In this document: piece by piece, positions 42,468-51,825 of the stretch
Layout: the number at the start of each line of letters is the position of its first letter
Position numbering within the stretch: the first letter of the stretch is position 1
NCBI GenBank assembly: GCA_003021975.1
Contig: PXRR01000012.1
Location: 5,972 to 69,971, forward strand
Origin: Halobacteriales archaeon QS_5_70_17
GTDB taxonomy: Archaea > Halobacteriota > Halobacteria > Halobacteriales > Haloarculaceae
Length of the DNA stretch: 64,000 nucleotides
Reading direction: 5' to 3'
The notes under the pieces: generated by a model
Database searches by the model: none
The model's input: only the letters and a program-made list of their open reading frames with translations
Told to the model about the DNA's origin: nothing
Program-made: the position numbers and the translations under genes

Positions 42468-42644
42468 CCGGGCGGACGCACTGATCGACGGAGCGCCCGA
42501 CGGTTCGCGAAGTCAGAGCGGGACGCGGTCGTCGTCTACGACGGCGACTGCCCGTTCCGCTCGACCGGCGCTCCGGCGCTGGACCGCCTCCCGGACGCCG
42601 GCGCGTCGATACCGGATCTGCCTCGCGCCGCGACCGCCGGCGAG

Positions 42645-43541
42645 TCACCCGTCCAGCGCGCGCTCGACGGCCGGCCGTAGCTCCGCCAGCAGGTCCGACA
42701 CCGGCGGCTGGCGCTCGCGGTACGCGGTCAGCCGGACGACCGGCTCCGGCCGGCCCTCCGCCGCGACGAACACGAGGAAGCTCGTTTCCGTGAACCGCAC
42801 CCGGACCGGGACCCGCTCGCCGGCCCGACAGCGCAGTTCCGTGCTCGCGTCGGCGTGGCGGACCTCGTAGTCGAAGTCCCCGAGGTCGTCGAGCGCGCCG
42901 ACGACTTCCAGGGCCCGCTCGCCTAGCGCCGCGGGCCAGTACCCGGCGTACCGTCCGGCGGCGCGCTCCGGGACCGACGCGTCCGCGGGGTCGTCCCCTC
43001 GTTCTCGGCCCCGCTCTCGGCCCCTCGCTCGTTCCCGGCCGGCGGCCCCGCGGGAGTCGGAGTGGGGATCGGAATCGGAATCGACGTCGGTGCCGGAGCC
43101 GGGCGACGGTCTCGGGAGCTCGACCCCCGCGGATTCGGCCCACTCCATCAGTTCCCCGGGGCCGACTAGCCGGACGCTGCGTTCCCGGGCCGCCTCGCGG
43201 GCGGCCCCGGAGAAGGAACTGGTCGTCGCCAGCGCGACCCGGTCGAGGTTCCGGGGGTCGCGCAGCGCCGCCACCTCGCGGACGTCCGGCGCACCGACCG
43301 CCCTCGACTGCGGGTACTGCCGGACGTGCAGGAGCCGCCGCTCCCCGTCGCCCTCGAGGACCACGTCGATCCCGCTCCGAGGAGAGGGCGGGGAGAGGTC
43401 GACGGTCCACCCCTCGCTCTCCCCCCAGCGGGCCGCCGCGAGGTCCCCCAGGAGGGCGTAGAAGTCGGCCTCGGACAGCGCCGCGAGCCGGTCGGCCGGG
43501 GCGAGGTCGCGCCCGTCGCCGGAATCTGCGGGGTCGCTCAC
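42645..43541 (-). CDS. Mrr-like restriction endonuclease domain protein
   Basis: FYALLGDLAAARWGESEGW...GIDVVLEGDGERRLLHVRQY...REVAALRDPRNLDRVALATTSSFSGAAREAARERSVRLVGPGELMEW. Confidence 0.8.
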   Translation of the reverse strand: MSDPADSGDGRDLAPADRLAALSEADFYALLGDLAAARWGESEGWTVDLSPPSPRSGIDVVLEGDGERRLLHVRQYPQSRAVGAPDVREVAALRDPRNLDRVALATTSSFSGAAREAARERSVRLVGPGELMEWAESAGVELPRPSPGSGTDVDSDSDPHSDSRGAAGRERARGRERGRERGDDPADASVPERAAGRYAGYWPAALGERALEVVGALDDLGDFDYEVRHADASTELRCRAGERVPVRVRFTETSFLVFVAAEGRPEPVVRLTAYRERQPPVSDLLAELRPAVERALDG

Positions 43542-43861
43542 ACGCGCGCTACGAGCGCCGCCGGCATGAACCTACGGCCGACGCCCGCTCCGATTCGACG
43601 GCGGTGTGCCCCGAACACCGGGCTTTTGCGGGATCCGCTGCTGTCGCCGGGCGGATGCAGTCCACCGTCGGAATCGAAGTGCCGTCGAGGCGGATCTGGA
43701 CCGGGCGAGACGGCGGCAGTCGACGTCGACAACGAGGCCGACCTCGTCCTCCCGCGCACCGCTAGGTCGCGCTCGGACCTCCGGATCGGGAGCCGCCAGC
43801 ACGAGGCGACGCTCGGCCACGGGGCGAGCACGACCTCCCGGCGGGCGGGTCCGAGCGGCAG

Positions 43862-44614
43862 TCAGACGAACGTCTCCTCGTGGAGCGCTGCGGCGACGTC
43901 GTCCATCAGCAGCCGGAGGTTGGCGGCGTCGTCGCGGTTGTACGAGACGAGCGTCTCCAGGGCGTCGGCGGCGCCGCGCTCGTAGCGCCGCCAGAGCCGG
44001 ACCGCCTCCCGGCCGTCGACGTCCGGGCGGTCGCGCTCGACGCCGAGTTCCCGCTCGACGGCCTTCAGCCCGCCCGTCAGCCCGAGTTGCTTGCAGGGGT
44101 ACATGAGATCGATGTGCGGGGCGTCGAGCGAGAGGTCGAAGGCCTCCTCGAGGAAGGGGACGTCGAAGCGCTTCCCGTTGAACGTCACCAGCAGCGGGGC
44201 GTCGCGGAGTTCCTCGCGCAGCGCCTCGACGGTGAGCGGGTCGCCGACCGGCGGGTCCGGGTCGTTGACGTAGGTCCGGGTCTCGCCGTCGCGGTGGAGG
44301 CTCACCGTCGTCACGTCGTCGCTGTACTGTGAGAGGCCGGTCGTCTCGATGTCGAAGAAGCAGGCCTCGGACCGGAAGTTCTCGTAGAGGCGCCACCGGT
44401 GCGAACTCGGGAAGGCGTCGTGGAAGAAGCGAGCGTCGCCGTCCGCGAGGCGCTCGCGGCCCCGCTGGATGAACGCCTCGACGCGCTCGCCGGTCGTCGA
44501 CCCGACCGCGTCGGGGTCGAAGTCGTCCCAGTGGGTGATCCCCCGCTCCCAGAGCGACCGCTCGGTGGCCTCGCCGACCCCGCGCACCGGGATGAAACTG
44601 TTCTCGATTCGCAC
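43862..44614 (-). CDS. ribonuclease H-like (YprB-type) exonuclease domain protein
   Basis: CFFDIETTGLSQYSDDVTTVSLH, LLVTFNGKRFDVPFLEEAF, HIDLMYPCKQLGLTGGLKAVE, SYNRDDAANL; GTG start inferred at 44614. Confidence 0.88.
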   Translation of the reverse strand: MRIENSFIPVRGVGEATERSLWERGITHWDDFDPDAVGSTTGERVEAFIQRGRERLADGDARFFHDAFPSSHRWRLYENFRSEACFFDIETTGLSQYSDDVTTVSLHRDGETRTYVNDPDPPVGDPLTVEALREELRDAPLLVTFNGKRFDVPFLEEAFDLSLDAPHIDLMYPCKQLGLTGGLKAVERELGVERDRPDVDGREAVRLWRRYERGAADALETLVSYNRDDAANLRLLMDDVAAALHEETFV

Positions 44615-44873
44615 GCCTCGATAGGGGGAGCGGACCCATCTAAACCCTCCGGTGACGCATCTCCGGCGGCGAACGTTGAAGTCCGATGGGGGGCCCACGC
44701 TCCCCGTGCTCTGAGAGGTCGGCGCGCGGGGGTTCGCGGGGTGCGACGACCGTCCAGGTCCCGGCCCCGGACGCGGGTGCGACGGCCCGCGAGCGCGGTC
44801 CGGTCCCCGCGCGGAGCCGTCACGGGTCGCCTGCACGCATGCCGTCGCGAGTGCCGCGAGCGCCGCCCCCGCG

Positions 44874-45590
44874 TCACCCCTCTCGGGCGAGTTCCGGTTC
44901 CGACTCCGGTCCGGGGCTCACGTCGATCAGGCGGGCGACCCCCGCCGGCAGGCTCTGTTCCCCGTCGGGGCCCTCGACGGTGATCATCCCGAAGGGGGCG
45001 ACTTCGGCGAGCGTCAGCGCCGTCCCGGGTTCGATGCCCGCCTCCGCGAGGTACCGCAGTTCGTCCTCGGTGCGATGGCGGACCCGCTTGACGGTGACCC
45101 GGTCCCCCACCTCGCACTCGTCGAGGCGGTCGCCTTCGCCGCGCTCCGGCGGCGAGAGGTCGGCCCGGGGGATGGGATCGCCGTGGGGGTCGACTGACGG
45201 GTCGCCGAGTACCTCCGCGATCCGCTCCTCGAAGCGCTCGCTGATGTGGTGTTCCAGTCGGTCGGCCTCCTCGTGGACGTCGGTCCACTCGTAGTCGAGC
45301 GCCTCCGCGAGGTACGCCTCGATGAGGCGGTGGTGACGGATGACTTCGATGGCGACGGTCTCTCCCTCCGGGGTCAACTCGACGCCCCGGTACTTCTCGC
45401 GGTCGGCGAGACCGCGCTCCTCTAGCTTGTCGAGCATACTCGTCACCGTCGGGGCCGTGACGTCCATCCGGTCCGCGATCGCCGACGTGGAGACGCGCGC
45501 CGGGCGGTCGTCCTCGCCGCCCTCCTCGTCCGCCTCCCGCTGGAGGATGTAGATGGTCTTGAGGTAATCCTCCGTCACGGCGCTGAGCAT
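44874..45590 (-). CDS. DtxR/SirR-family metal-dependent transcriptional regulator
   Basis: MLSAVTEDYLKTIYILQREADEEGG...VTAPTVTSMLDKLEERGL...HHRLIEAYLAEAL...EEADRLEHHIS; FeoA-like C-terminus. Confidence 0.93.
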   Translation of the reverse strand: MLSAVTEDYLKTIYILQREADEEGGEDDRPARVSTSAIADRMDVTAPTVTSMLDKLEERGLADREKYRGVELTPEGETVAIEVIRHHRLIEAYLAEALDYEWTDVHEEADRLEHHISERFEERIAEVLGDPSVDPHGDPIPRADLSPPERGEGDRLDECEVGDRVTVKRVRHRTEDELRYLAEAGIEPGTALTLAEVAPFGMITVEGPDGEQSLPAGVARLIDVSPGPESEPELAREG

Positions 45591-45696
45591 ACAGGAACGG
45601 AGTCCGCGCGAGATAAAACGGTTCCCCTGTGTCGCGTCGACGCCCCGGCAGCGCGGCGGTTCGGCGGTCCGGCAGTCCGCCGGTCGACTCCCGCGG

Positions 45697-46665
45697 CTAC
45701 TTGGCGCTGGGGGCCGGACGGTCCTCGCTCGCGATGTCGATGTCACCGGTGTAGGCGTCGACGGCGATCACGAGGGCGGCGCCGAGCGCGGCGCTGGCGA
45801 GGACGGCGAGCGCGGTCGTGACCGTCCACGCGCCGACGTTCGCCGCGATCTGTCGTCCCGGGTAACGAAGGGCGCCGACCATCAGCGCCACGAGGAAGGT
45901 CAGCGTCGCCTCCCGGTAGCGGTTCAGCGCGTACTTGACGGCGTGGGCCACCGAGAACAGGCCGGCCACCGCCCCGGCGACGAAGACGACGACGACCGTC
46001 GCCGGGGCGATCAGTCCCGCGGGGTCGCCGCTACCGCCGGCGACCCCGATCAGGGCGTCGACGAACCCCGACAGCGTCTCGGTGAGATAGAGGTACTGGC
46101 CGAGCAACAGGAGGATGAGCGCCCCGGAGATGCCGGGGAGGATCATCGCGCAGATGGCCACTGCGCCGGCGACGGCCACGACCGGCAGCGTGTGCGGGAG
46201 CGCCCCGGTGACCTCGCCCGCGAGCAGGAACGCCACCGCGAACCCGGCGGCGCCGGCGAGCGCGCGCCGGGGCGTGTCGAGGAACACCTCGTCGCGGAGC
46301 ACGACCGCGCTGGCCGCGATCAGCCCGAAGAAGAAGGCGAAGAGCAGCGCCGGGGCCGCCTCCTGGGCGTAGTGGATCGCCCGGGAGACCGATATCACCG
46401 CCGTCAGCACCCCCAGTCCGAGCGCGACGAGAAACGGGACGTCCACCGCGATCAGTCGTTCCCGGATCCGCGTGCGGCCGTGGGAGGTGGTCGCTTCGGG
46501 CAGCAGCGCCACCACCGTCGGGTCGAGTTCGGTCAGCGCGGTGATCAACCGCTCGTAGATGCCGGTGATCAGGGCGATGGTCCCGCCGGAGACTCCCGGG
46601 ACGGCGTCGGCAGATCCCATGGCGACCCCCTTCAGGTAGACGCTCAGCAGGTCACGCGCGGTCAT
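45697..46665 (-). CDS. DUF368 membrane protein
   Basis: LKGVAMGSADAVPGVSGGTIALITGIYERLI...AICAMILPGISGALILLLLGQY. Confidence 0.92.
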   Translation of the reverse strand: MTARDLLSVYLKGVAMGSADAVPGVSGGTIALITGIYERLITALTELDPTVVALLPEATTSHGRTRIRERLIAVDVPFLVALGLGVLTAVISVSRAIHYAQEAAPALLFAFFFGLIAASAVVLRDEVFLDTPRRALAGAAGFAVAFLLAGEVTGALPHTLPVVAVAGAVAICAMILPGISGALILLLLGQYLYLTETLSGFVDALIGVAGGSGDPAGLIAPATVVVVFVAGAVAGLFSVAHAVKYALNRYREATLTFLVALMVGALRYPGRQIAANVGAWTVTTALAVLASAALGAALVIAVDAYTGDIDIASEDRPAPSAK

Positions 46666-49592
46666 CAGTTCGCCGGGGCGACCCCGTTCCGGGAGCCACG
46701 GTCACCCGCGGCCGGGTCAGCGGTCCGGGACGGCGCGGCGACGGACCCGGCGCTGGAGTCGTTCGCGCCGTCGGTCGCGGTCCCCGCGTCGGCGGACTCG
46801 TTGCCCGCCTGCCGGGACTCGATCACCGCGGACTCGGTGAGTTCGACCTGCACCGCGCTGTCGTCCTCACCGAGCACCTGTCCCTCGCTCACGTCCGCCG
46901 AGGCGTTGTACACCGTCGTCGTTCCGTCCTGGGACTGGGCGGCGGTGCGGAACTCGTAGGGGCCGGTCGCCCGAACGCTCGTGTTGGTGTACCCCTCGTC
47001 GGTCCCCCACTGGTCGTAGCCGGTCGTCGAGTAGGGCAGCGTCATGGTGAACTGCCCGTCGGCGTCGGTCTCGGCGCGCTGGACGTAGGTGAACGTCTCG
47101 TTGCTGCCGGGCATCCGCATCCGCACCTCCGCGGTGACCGTCGCGTTGGCGGGACCGGTCCCCTCGACGGTGGCGCCGGGGACCCGCTCGAAGGTCTTCA
47201 CCCACGGGCCGACCCCCTGCCGCTGGGTCTCGCTCGCGTGGACCAGCCGGTAGCGTTCGAGCGCCTCGACGCGCTCAGAGGGCACCCCCGGAACCCCGCC
47301 GATCTGGGCCGACCCGTCCTCGCGGACGAACTCCTCGGCCTCCGCCGTCGTACTGAACGTCTTGAACATCGAGCCGTTCTCCGGCGCCGCCGGAAGCGGG
47401 CGGGTCTGCTGGCCGCCGTGGGTCAGCGCCCGGCGCTCCCAGTCGACGACCAGCACCTGCCCGTTCGAGAGGACGGGGTCCCGGGCGCTCCCGTGGAACC
47501 GGTAGAGCCGAACCCGCATGCTCTCGTAGTGGCGCTGGCTGCGGACGTACCGGGCCAGTTGAGCCCGCCCCGGTTGCTGGACGTAGATCCCGGTCGTGAT
47601 CAGGTCGCCGTACGACACGCCCCGATCGTCGAACGCCGTCGGGGCGCTGTACTTGTTCGAGCGCGGTTCGGCCAGCTTCCAGTCGATCATCACGTAGCGG
47701 GTCGTCTCGTTGCCCTCGGCGACGAGTTCGTTCGCGTCGCTCTCGTTGGCTGCCAGCAGGTAGTTGGCGGCCCTTGAGGCGCCCTGCTGGAACGGGTTGG
47801 CGTCGGGGATCCGCTGGCCCTGGACGGTGATGAAGTGGCCGTAGTCCCACCACGACATCACGCCGTAGGCGCCTCGCGGGTAGTCGAAGTCCTCGGTCCG
47901 GTCGTAGGTGCCGTAGTACTCCATGGACTCGCCGCCGGGGTCGGCGTACCGGCCTTCCTCGGGCGTGTTCTCGGAGAGCCATTCGAGGCTCCCCTCCCAC
48001 CCGCGGATGTCGCTCCCGGGGCCGTTGGTGTCGGCAGCCTGGACGGAGTCGAGCGAGACGCTCCCCCCGGCCGCGGGGCCGGTGACGGCGACGAACGGCG
48101 CGACGACTACCAGGACGACCGCGGCGACGGTCATCACCTGCCAGGCGTCGAGGTCGGTCGCCGAGCGAACGGAGCCGACCTCCGCAAGCGCCGCCACGTA
48201 CCCCACGACGTACGCCGTCAGGACAGCGACGGGGACGGCGAGGTAGTACTCGAAGCGGTTCTGGGTGAGCGTCGCCAGCAGCATCAACACGCCCCAGACG
48301 ACCAGCAGCAGCGACTCGCCGCGCGGACGGTCGCTGAGTAGATACTCGCCGAGCAGGATGAGCGCGCCGACGGCGGCGACGAAGAACGTCAGCCCGTAGA
48401 CCCGGAAGAAGTAGCTGCTGGCCTCCCCCAGCGGGATCGGCTGGGCCTCCCGGACGGTCCGGGCCGCCGCCGTGGCGTCGAGCCCGTAGATCCGGAGGGT
48501 CTGGCCGACTAGGAAGTCGAACAGGCCGGGGAGCGCGAGCGCGACCAGGCCGAGTCCGACGACGATCGCGCCGAGCACGATCCCCGGGTAGGCGTAGACC
48601 GCGTCTTCCCGGGTCTCGACGGCGCGCGCGAGCGCGGCCATCGCCGCGAGACCGACCGCGAGCAGGGCGAACAGCGCCGGCTGGAGCAGGGAGAAGTCGG
48701 TCGCAGTGAACTCGAGCGTCGAGATCCGGAGCGCGGAGAGCAGCGCAGCGACGAGGAAGGTCACGACGCCGCTGATGGCGACGTGTTCGGGACTGTGGCC
48801 CCGGACGAAGGTGATGAGCAGGTGGGCGAGGAAGAACAGCCCCAGCACCGAGACGAAGAAGATCGCGGGCGGCCACACCCAGACGTACAGTCCGAGGGCG
48901 ACGCCGGCCAGGACGGCGTAGCCGACGGGACGGCGCAGCGAGCGGTACTCCCGAGCGGTGAACTGCTCGAACACCGGGCGGTCGCGCTCGGCCACCGCGA
49001 CCGCGGCCATTACCGCGAGCATCGCCGTCACCTGAAAGAGCGCCTCGGCGATGTGGTGGTCGGAGAAGCCCACGACGCCCCGGTAGAGGAAAGCGCCGGG
49101 GGTCAGCGCGAGGATCAGGACGGTGACGATGCCGCCCATCCGGCCGGCGAAGCGCTTGCCGATGAAGTACGCCGGAACGGCGACGAGCGTGCCCACCACC
49201 GCCGGGGCGAACAGGACCGTCAGGGCCGTCGCCTGGTCCTGGGGCATGAACAGGCCGACCACGAGCGCGCCCGTGGCCATCAACTGGTCGAACAGCGTCC
49301 CGAACTGCCCCGACGCGGTCCCGTACGGGAAGTGCGTCCACGGGTCGAAGGGCATCGTGAACGGCCAGTTGCTCACCGTGTAACTGGTCTGCCGGAAGTG
49401 ATACCAGGCGTCGTTCCCCCGGTAGAGGACCTCGCCGTCGGCGGTGAAGTTCTCCCACGTTCGCACCCGGTTCCACAGCATGAACACGAGCAACAGCGCG
49501 AGCACGGGGATGTGATACAGCTCCCGGACGCGGCCGAGGAGGGCCTCCCTGTCGGAGGCCCATCCCTCCTCGCGTTCCGTCCGCTGACTCAT
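46665..49592 (-). CDS. aglB: dolichyl-(phospho)oligosaccharide--protein glycosyltransferase AglB (STT3)
   Basis: Multi-TM; GNDAWYHFRQTSYTVSNWPFTMPFDPWTHFPYG, GFSDHHIAEALFQ, catalytic GVMSWWDYGHFITVQGQRIPDANPFQQG. Confidence 0.95.
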   Translation of the reverse strand: MSQRTEREEGWASDREALLGRVRELYHIPVLALLLVFMLWNRVRTWENFTADGEVLYRGNDAWYHFRQTSYTVSNWPFTMPFDPWTHFPYGTASGQFGTLFDQLMATGALVVGLFMPQDQATALTVLFAPAVVGTLVAVPAYFIGKRFAGRMGGIVTVLILALTPGAFLYRGVVGFSDHHIAEALFQVTAMLAVMAAVAVAERDRPVFEQFTAREYRSLRRPVGYAVLAGVALGLYVWVWPPAIFFVSVLGLFFLAHLLITFVRGHSPEHVAISGVVTFLVAALLSALRISTLEFTATDFSLLQPALFALLAVGLAAMAALARAVETREDAVYAYPGIVLGAIVVGLGLVALALPGLFDFLVGQTLRIYGLDATAAARTVREAQPIPLGEASSYFFRVYGLTFFVAAVGALILLGEYLLSDRPRGESLLLVVWGVLMLLATLTQNRFEYYLAVPVAVLTAYVVGYVAALAEVGSVRSATDLDAWQVMTVAAVVLVVVAPFVAVTGPAAGGSVSLDSVQAADTNGPGSDIRGWEGSLEWLSENTPEEGRYADPGGESMEYYGTYDRTEDFDYPRGAYGVMSWWDYGHFITVQGQRIPDANPFQQGASRAANYLLAANESDANELVAEGNETTRYVMIDWKLAEPRSNKYSAPTAFDDRGVSYGDLITTGIYVQQPGRAQLARYVRSQRHYESMRVRLYRFHGSARDPVLSNGQVLVVDWERRALTHGGQQTRPLPAAPENGSMFKTFSTTAEAEEFVREDGSAQIGGVPGVPSERVEALERYRLVHASETQRQGVGPWVKTFERVPGATVEGTGPANATVTAEVRMRMPGSNETFTYVQRAETDADGQFTMTLPYSTTGYDQWGTDEGYTNTSVRATGPYEFRTAAQSQDGTTTVYNASADVSEGQVLGEDDSAVQVELTESAVIESRQAGNESADAGTATDGANDSSAGSVAAPSRTADPAAGDRGSRNGVAPAN

Positions 49593-49687
49593 TGGTTGAA
49601 CGATCCCCAAAGCGCGCATAAGCCTTTTGACCTCGCCCGCGCCGAAAAAAGGAAAACCACTTTCGAGGGGAGGCGAGACTCGGGAGC

Positions 49688-50605
49688 ATGCGCGTCTCGG
49701 TCGTCGTCTGCACCCACACAACCGACCGCTACGAGCACCTGCGGGCGGCCGTCGAGAGCGTCCTCGCGAACGACTACGGGGATCGCGAGGTGGTCGTCGT
49801 CAGCGACGGGAGCGAGGCGGTCTACGAGCGCGCCCGGGAGGAGTTCGGCGACCGGACGGACGTCCGGGTGCACCTCCAGGAACCCAACCGGGGGTTGCTG
49901 GCGGCCCGCAACACCGGCGCGGAGGTCGCAGACGGCGACGTGGTCGCGTTCATCGACGACGACGCGCTGGCCGACGAGGCGTGGCTGTCGGAACTGGTCG
50001 CCGCCTACGAGGCGGGGTGGCCGGCTGTCGGCGGCCGGATGATCCCCGAGTGGGTCGCCGGGAAGCCCGACTTCCTCCCCGAGGAGTTCTACTGGTTGAT
50101 CGGCGCCACCCACCGCGGGTACGCCGACGGCCCGGGCGAAGTGCGCAACACGTTCGGTTCGAACCTCTCCTTTCGCCGCGACCTCTTCCTCGAACTGGGC
50201 GGGTTCGACGCGGCCATCGGGGGCCGACAGGGCGACCGCAACCTCCAGGGCGGCGAGACCGAACTGTGCGCGCGCCTCCGGGCCGAGCACGGCGCCGGCG
50301 TCTACTACACGCCCGACGCCGTCGTCGCGCACAAGATCTTCGACTACCGGACCGACCCGGAGTGGCTGGTCCGGCGGGCGTTCTGGCAGGGCTACTCCAA
50401 GCGGGGAATGGAGACGCTGGTCTCGGAGTCGACGGGGGAGGAGCGGGCCTTCCTGGGGGACCTGCTGACCCGGTTCGTCCCCGGACGGATCGCAGGGCTC
50501 GTCCGGGACCCCTCCCGGGCCCGGGCGTTCCAGCTGGTCTCCCTGTTCGTCCTGACGGCGGCGGTCGGCGCGGGCTACCTCTACGGGATCGTCAAGTGGC
50601 GCTGA
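49688..50605 (+). CDS. aglG: family 2 glycosyltransferase (AglG-like)
   Basis: VSVVVCTHTTDRYEHLRAAVESVLANDY, AFIDDDALADEAWLSEL, NTFGSNLSFRRDLFLELGGFD; C-terminal TM; adjacent to aglB. Confidence 0.85.
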   Translation: MRVSVVVCTHTTDRYEHLRAAVESVLANDYGDREVVVVSDGSEAVYERAREEFGDRTDVRVHLQEPNRGLLAARNTGAEVADGDVVAFIDDDALADEAWLSELVAAYEAGWPAVGGRMIPEWVAGKPDFLPEEFYWLIGATHRGYADGPGEVRNTFGSNLSFRRDLFLELGGFDAAIGGRQGDRNLQGGETELCARLRAEHGAGVYYTPDAVVAHKIFDYRTDPEWLVRRAFWQGYSKRGMETLVSESTGEERAFLGDLLTRFVPGRIAGLVRDPSRARAFQLVSLFVLTAAVGAGYLYGIVKWR

Positions 50606-50621
50606 CGACGGGGCGACCGAC

Positions 50622-51473
50622 TCACTCCCCGGACCCGCCCGCGCCGCGCTCGCTCTCGTGAGTCCAGACCAACTCGAAGTACCGGTTCAGGCCGGCGACG
50701 AACGCGCCGTTCTCGGTGATCGCGGCCTGTCGCATGTGGTTGGGTATCTCGTCCTCCTGGACGAGCAGGATCGCCTCGCCGTCGTCGTAGCCGTCGCTCG
50801 GATCCGCGATGGTGCCCCGCCAGGGCAGCGCCCCCCTGGTGAACCGGATGCCGAACTCGGGGTAGGACCCGCGGATCCGGTCGACGACCGCCCGCTGGCG
50901 CTCGCGGTTCTCCGCCGCGAGGGCATCGGGGTGGCGCAGCAGCGCCCGGAGGTCGATCCCGCGGTCGACGGCGTCGGCGACGGCGGGTTCGACCGTCTCG
51001 AAGTACTCGAAGGCCTTCGTGAGCACGCGCACGCGCTCGTCGGCCTCGCGGTAGATCCGCCGGGTCTCGCGCTCGGAGGGGTCGCCGACGTCGACGACGT
51101 AGAACAGTTCCTCGGCGGCGGTGATGTCCTCGCCGGCGCGCTCGTAGCGAGGGCCGTACTCCTCGAGGAACGCCGCCCGCTGGTCCTCCAGGTCCGCGAC
51201 GAACGACTCGTATTCCTGGCGGCGGTTCTCCTCGGCCCGGTCGAGGATCTCCGTCGGGGGATGGGGCTGGTAGTGCTTCGGTCGCCCGGGGATCTCCTTG
51301 ACGAACCCGCGGTCGCACAGCGAGTCGAGGACGCCGTAGACCCGCGCCTTCGGGATCCCCGCCGCCTCCGCGAGGTTGGGCGCCGTCGTCCGCCCCAGCG
51401 AGAGCAACTCGGTGAGGGCGGTCCGCTCGTACTCGGTGAGCCCGAGTCGGTCGAAGACGTCCGTCTCGCCCAT
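50622..51473 (-). CDS. TrmB family transcriptional regulator
   Basis: LGLTEYERTALTELLSLGRTTAPNLAEAAGIPKARVYGVLDSLCDRGFVKEIPGRPKHYQPHPP. Confidence 0.92.
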   Translation of the reverse strand: MGETDVFDRLGLTEYERTALTELLSLGRTTAPNLAEAAGIPKARVYGVLDSLCDRGFVKEIPGRPKHYQPHPPTEILDRAEENRRQEYESFVADLEDQRAAFLEEYGPRYERAGEDITAAEELFYVVDVGDPSERETRRIYREADERVRVLTKAFEYFETVEPAVADAVDRGIDLRALLRHPDALAAENRERQRAVVDRIRGSYPEFGIRFTRGALPWRGTIADPSDGYDDGEAILLVQEDEIPNHMRQAAITENGAFVAGLNRYFELVWTHESERGAGGSGE

Positions 51474-51586
51474 ACTCCGTCTGTCTCCCCCTGGCGCCCT
51501 AAATCCGCCGGCCCGGGGTACGTTCGGCCACAGCAGCCGCGCTCGATCCGCCGGGGGGACCCGAAGAAATATATGCCTAGCGATTA

Positions 51587-51607
51587 GTTACTCACGCAGC
51601 GAGTAAC
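51587..51607. promoter_or_regulatory. palindromic operator-like site matching TACT-N8-GAGTA (TrmB-type consensus)
   Basis: GTTACTC-ACGCAGC-GAGTAAC directly before ATG 51609 and downstream of an AAATATATG TATA-like box. Confidence 0.55.
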
Positions 51608-51608
51608 C

Positions 51609-51725
51609 ATGTCAGGGACGACCGACGACGACCGGGCGCACCTCGAAGACGTCGAGGACGGCTGTGGCTGTGCCGAAGTGTGGGACCACCTCAGCGAGCA
51701 GCGCGCTGCCGAGGCCGACGACTGA
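51609..51725 (+). CDS. small acidic CGC-motif protein (38 aa)
   Basis: MSGTTDDDRAHLEDVEDGCGCAEVWDHLSEQRAAEADD*; not in the supplied ORF track (below length cutoff). Confidence 0.75.
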   Translation: MSGTTDDDRAHLEDVEDGCGCAEVWDHLSEQRAAEADD

Positions 51726-51825
51726 CTCGGACGGCTCCCGGAGCCGCCCAGAACGCGGCTCGCCGGGCCGCGCTGCGTCGGGCGCGGCCGGCAGGTTTTT
51801 GCGCGCGTAACGAGGATTTCCGCCG

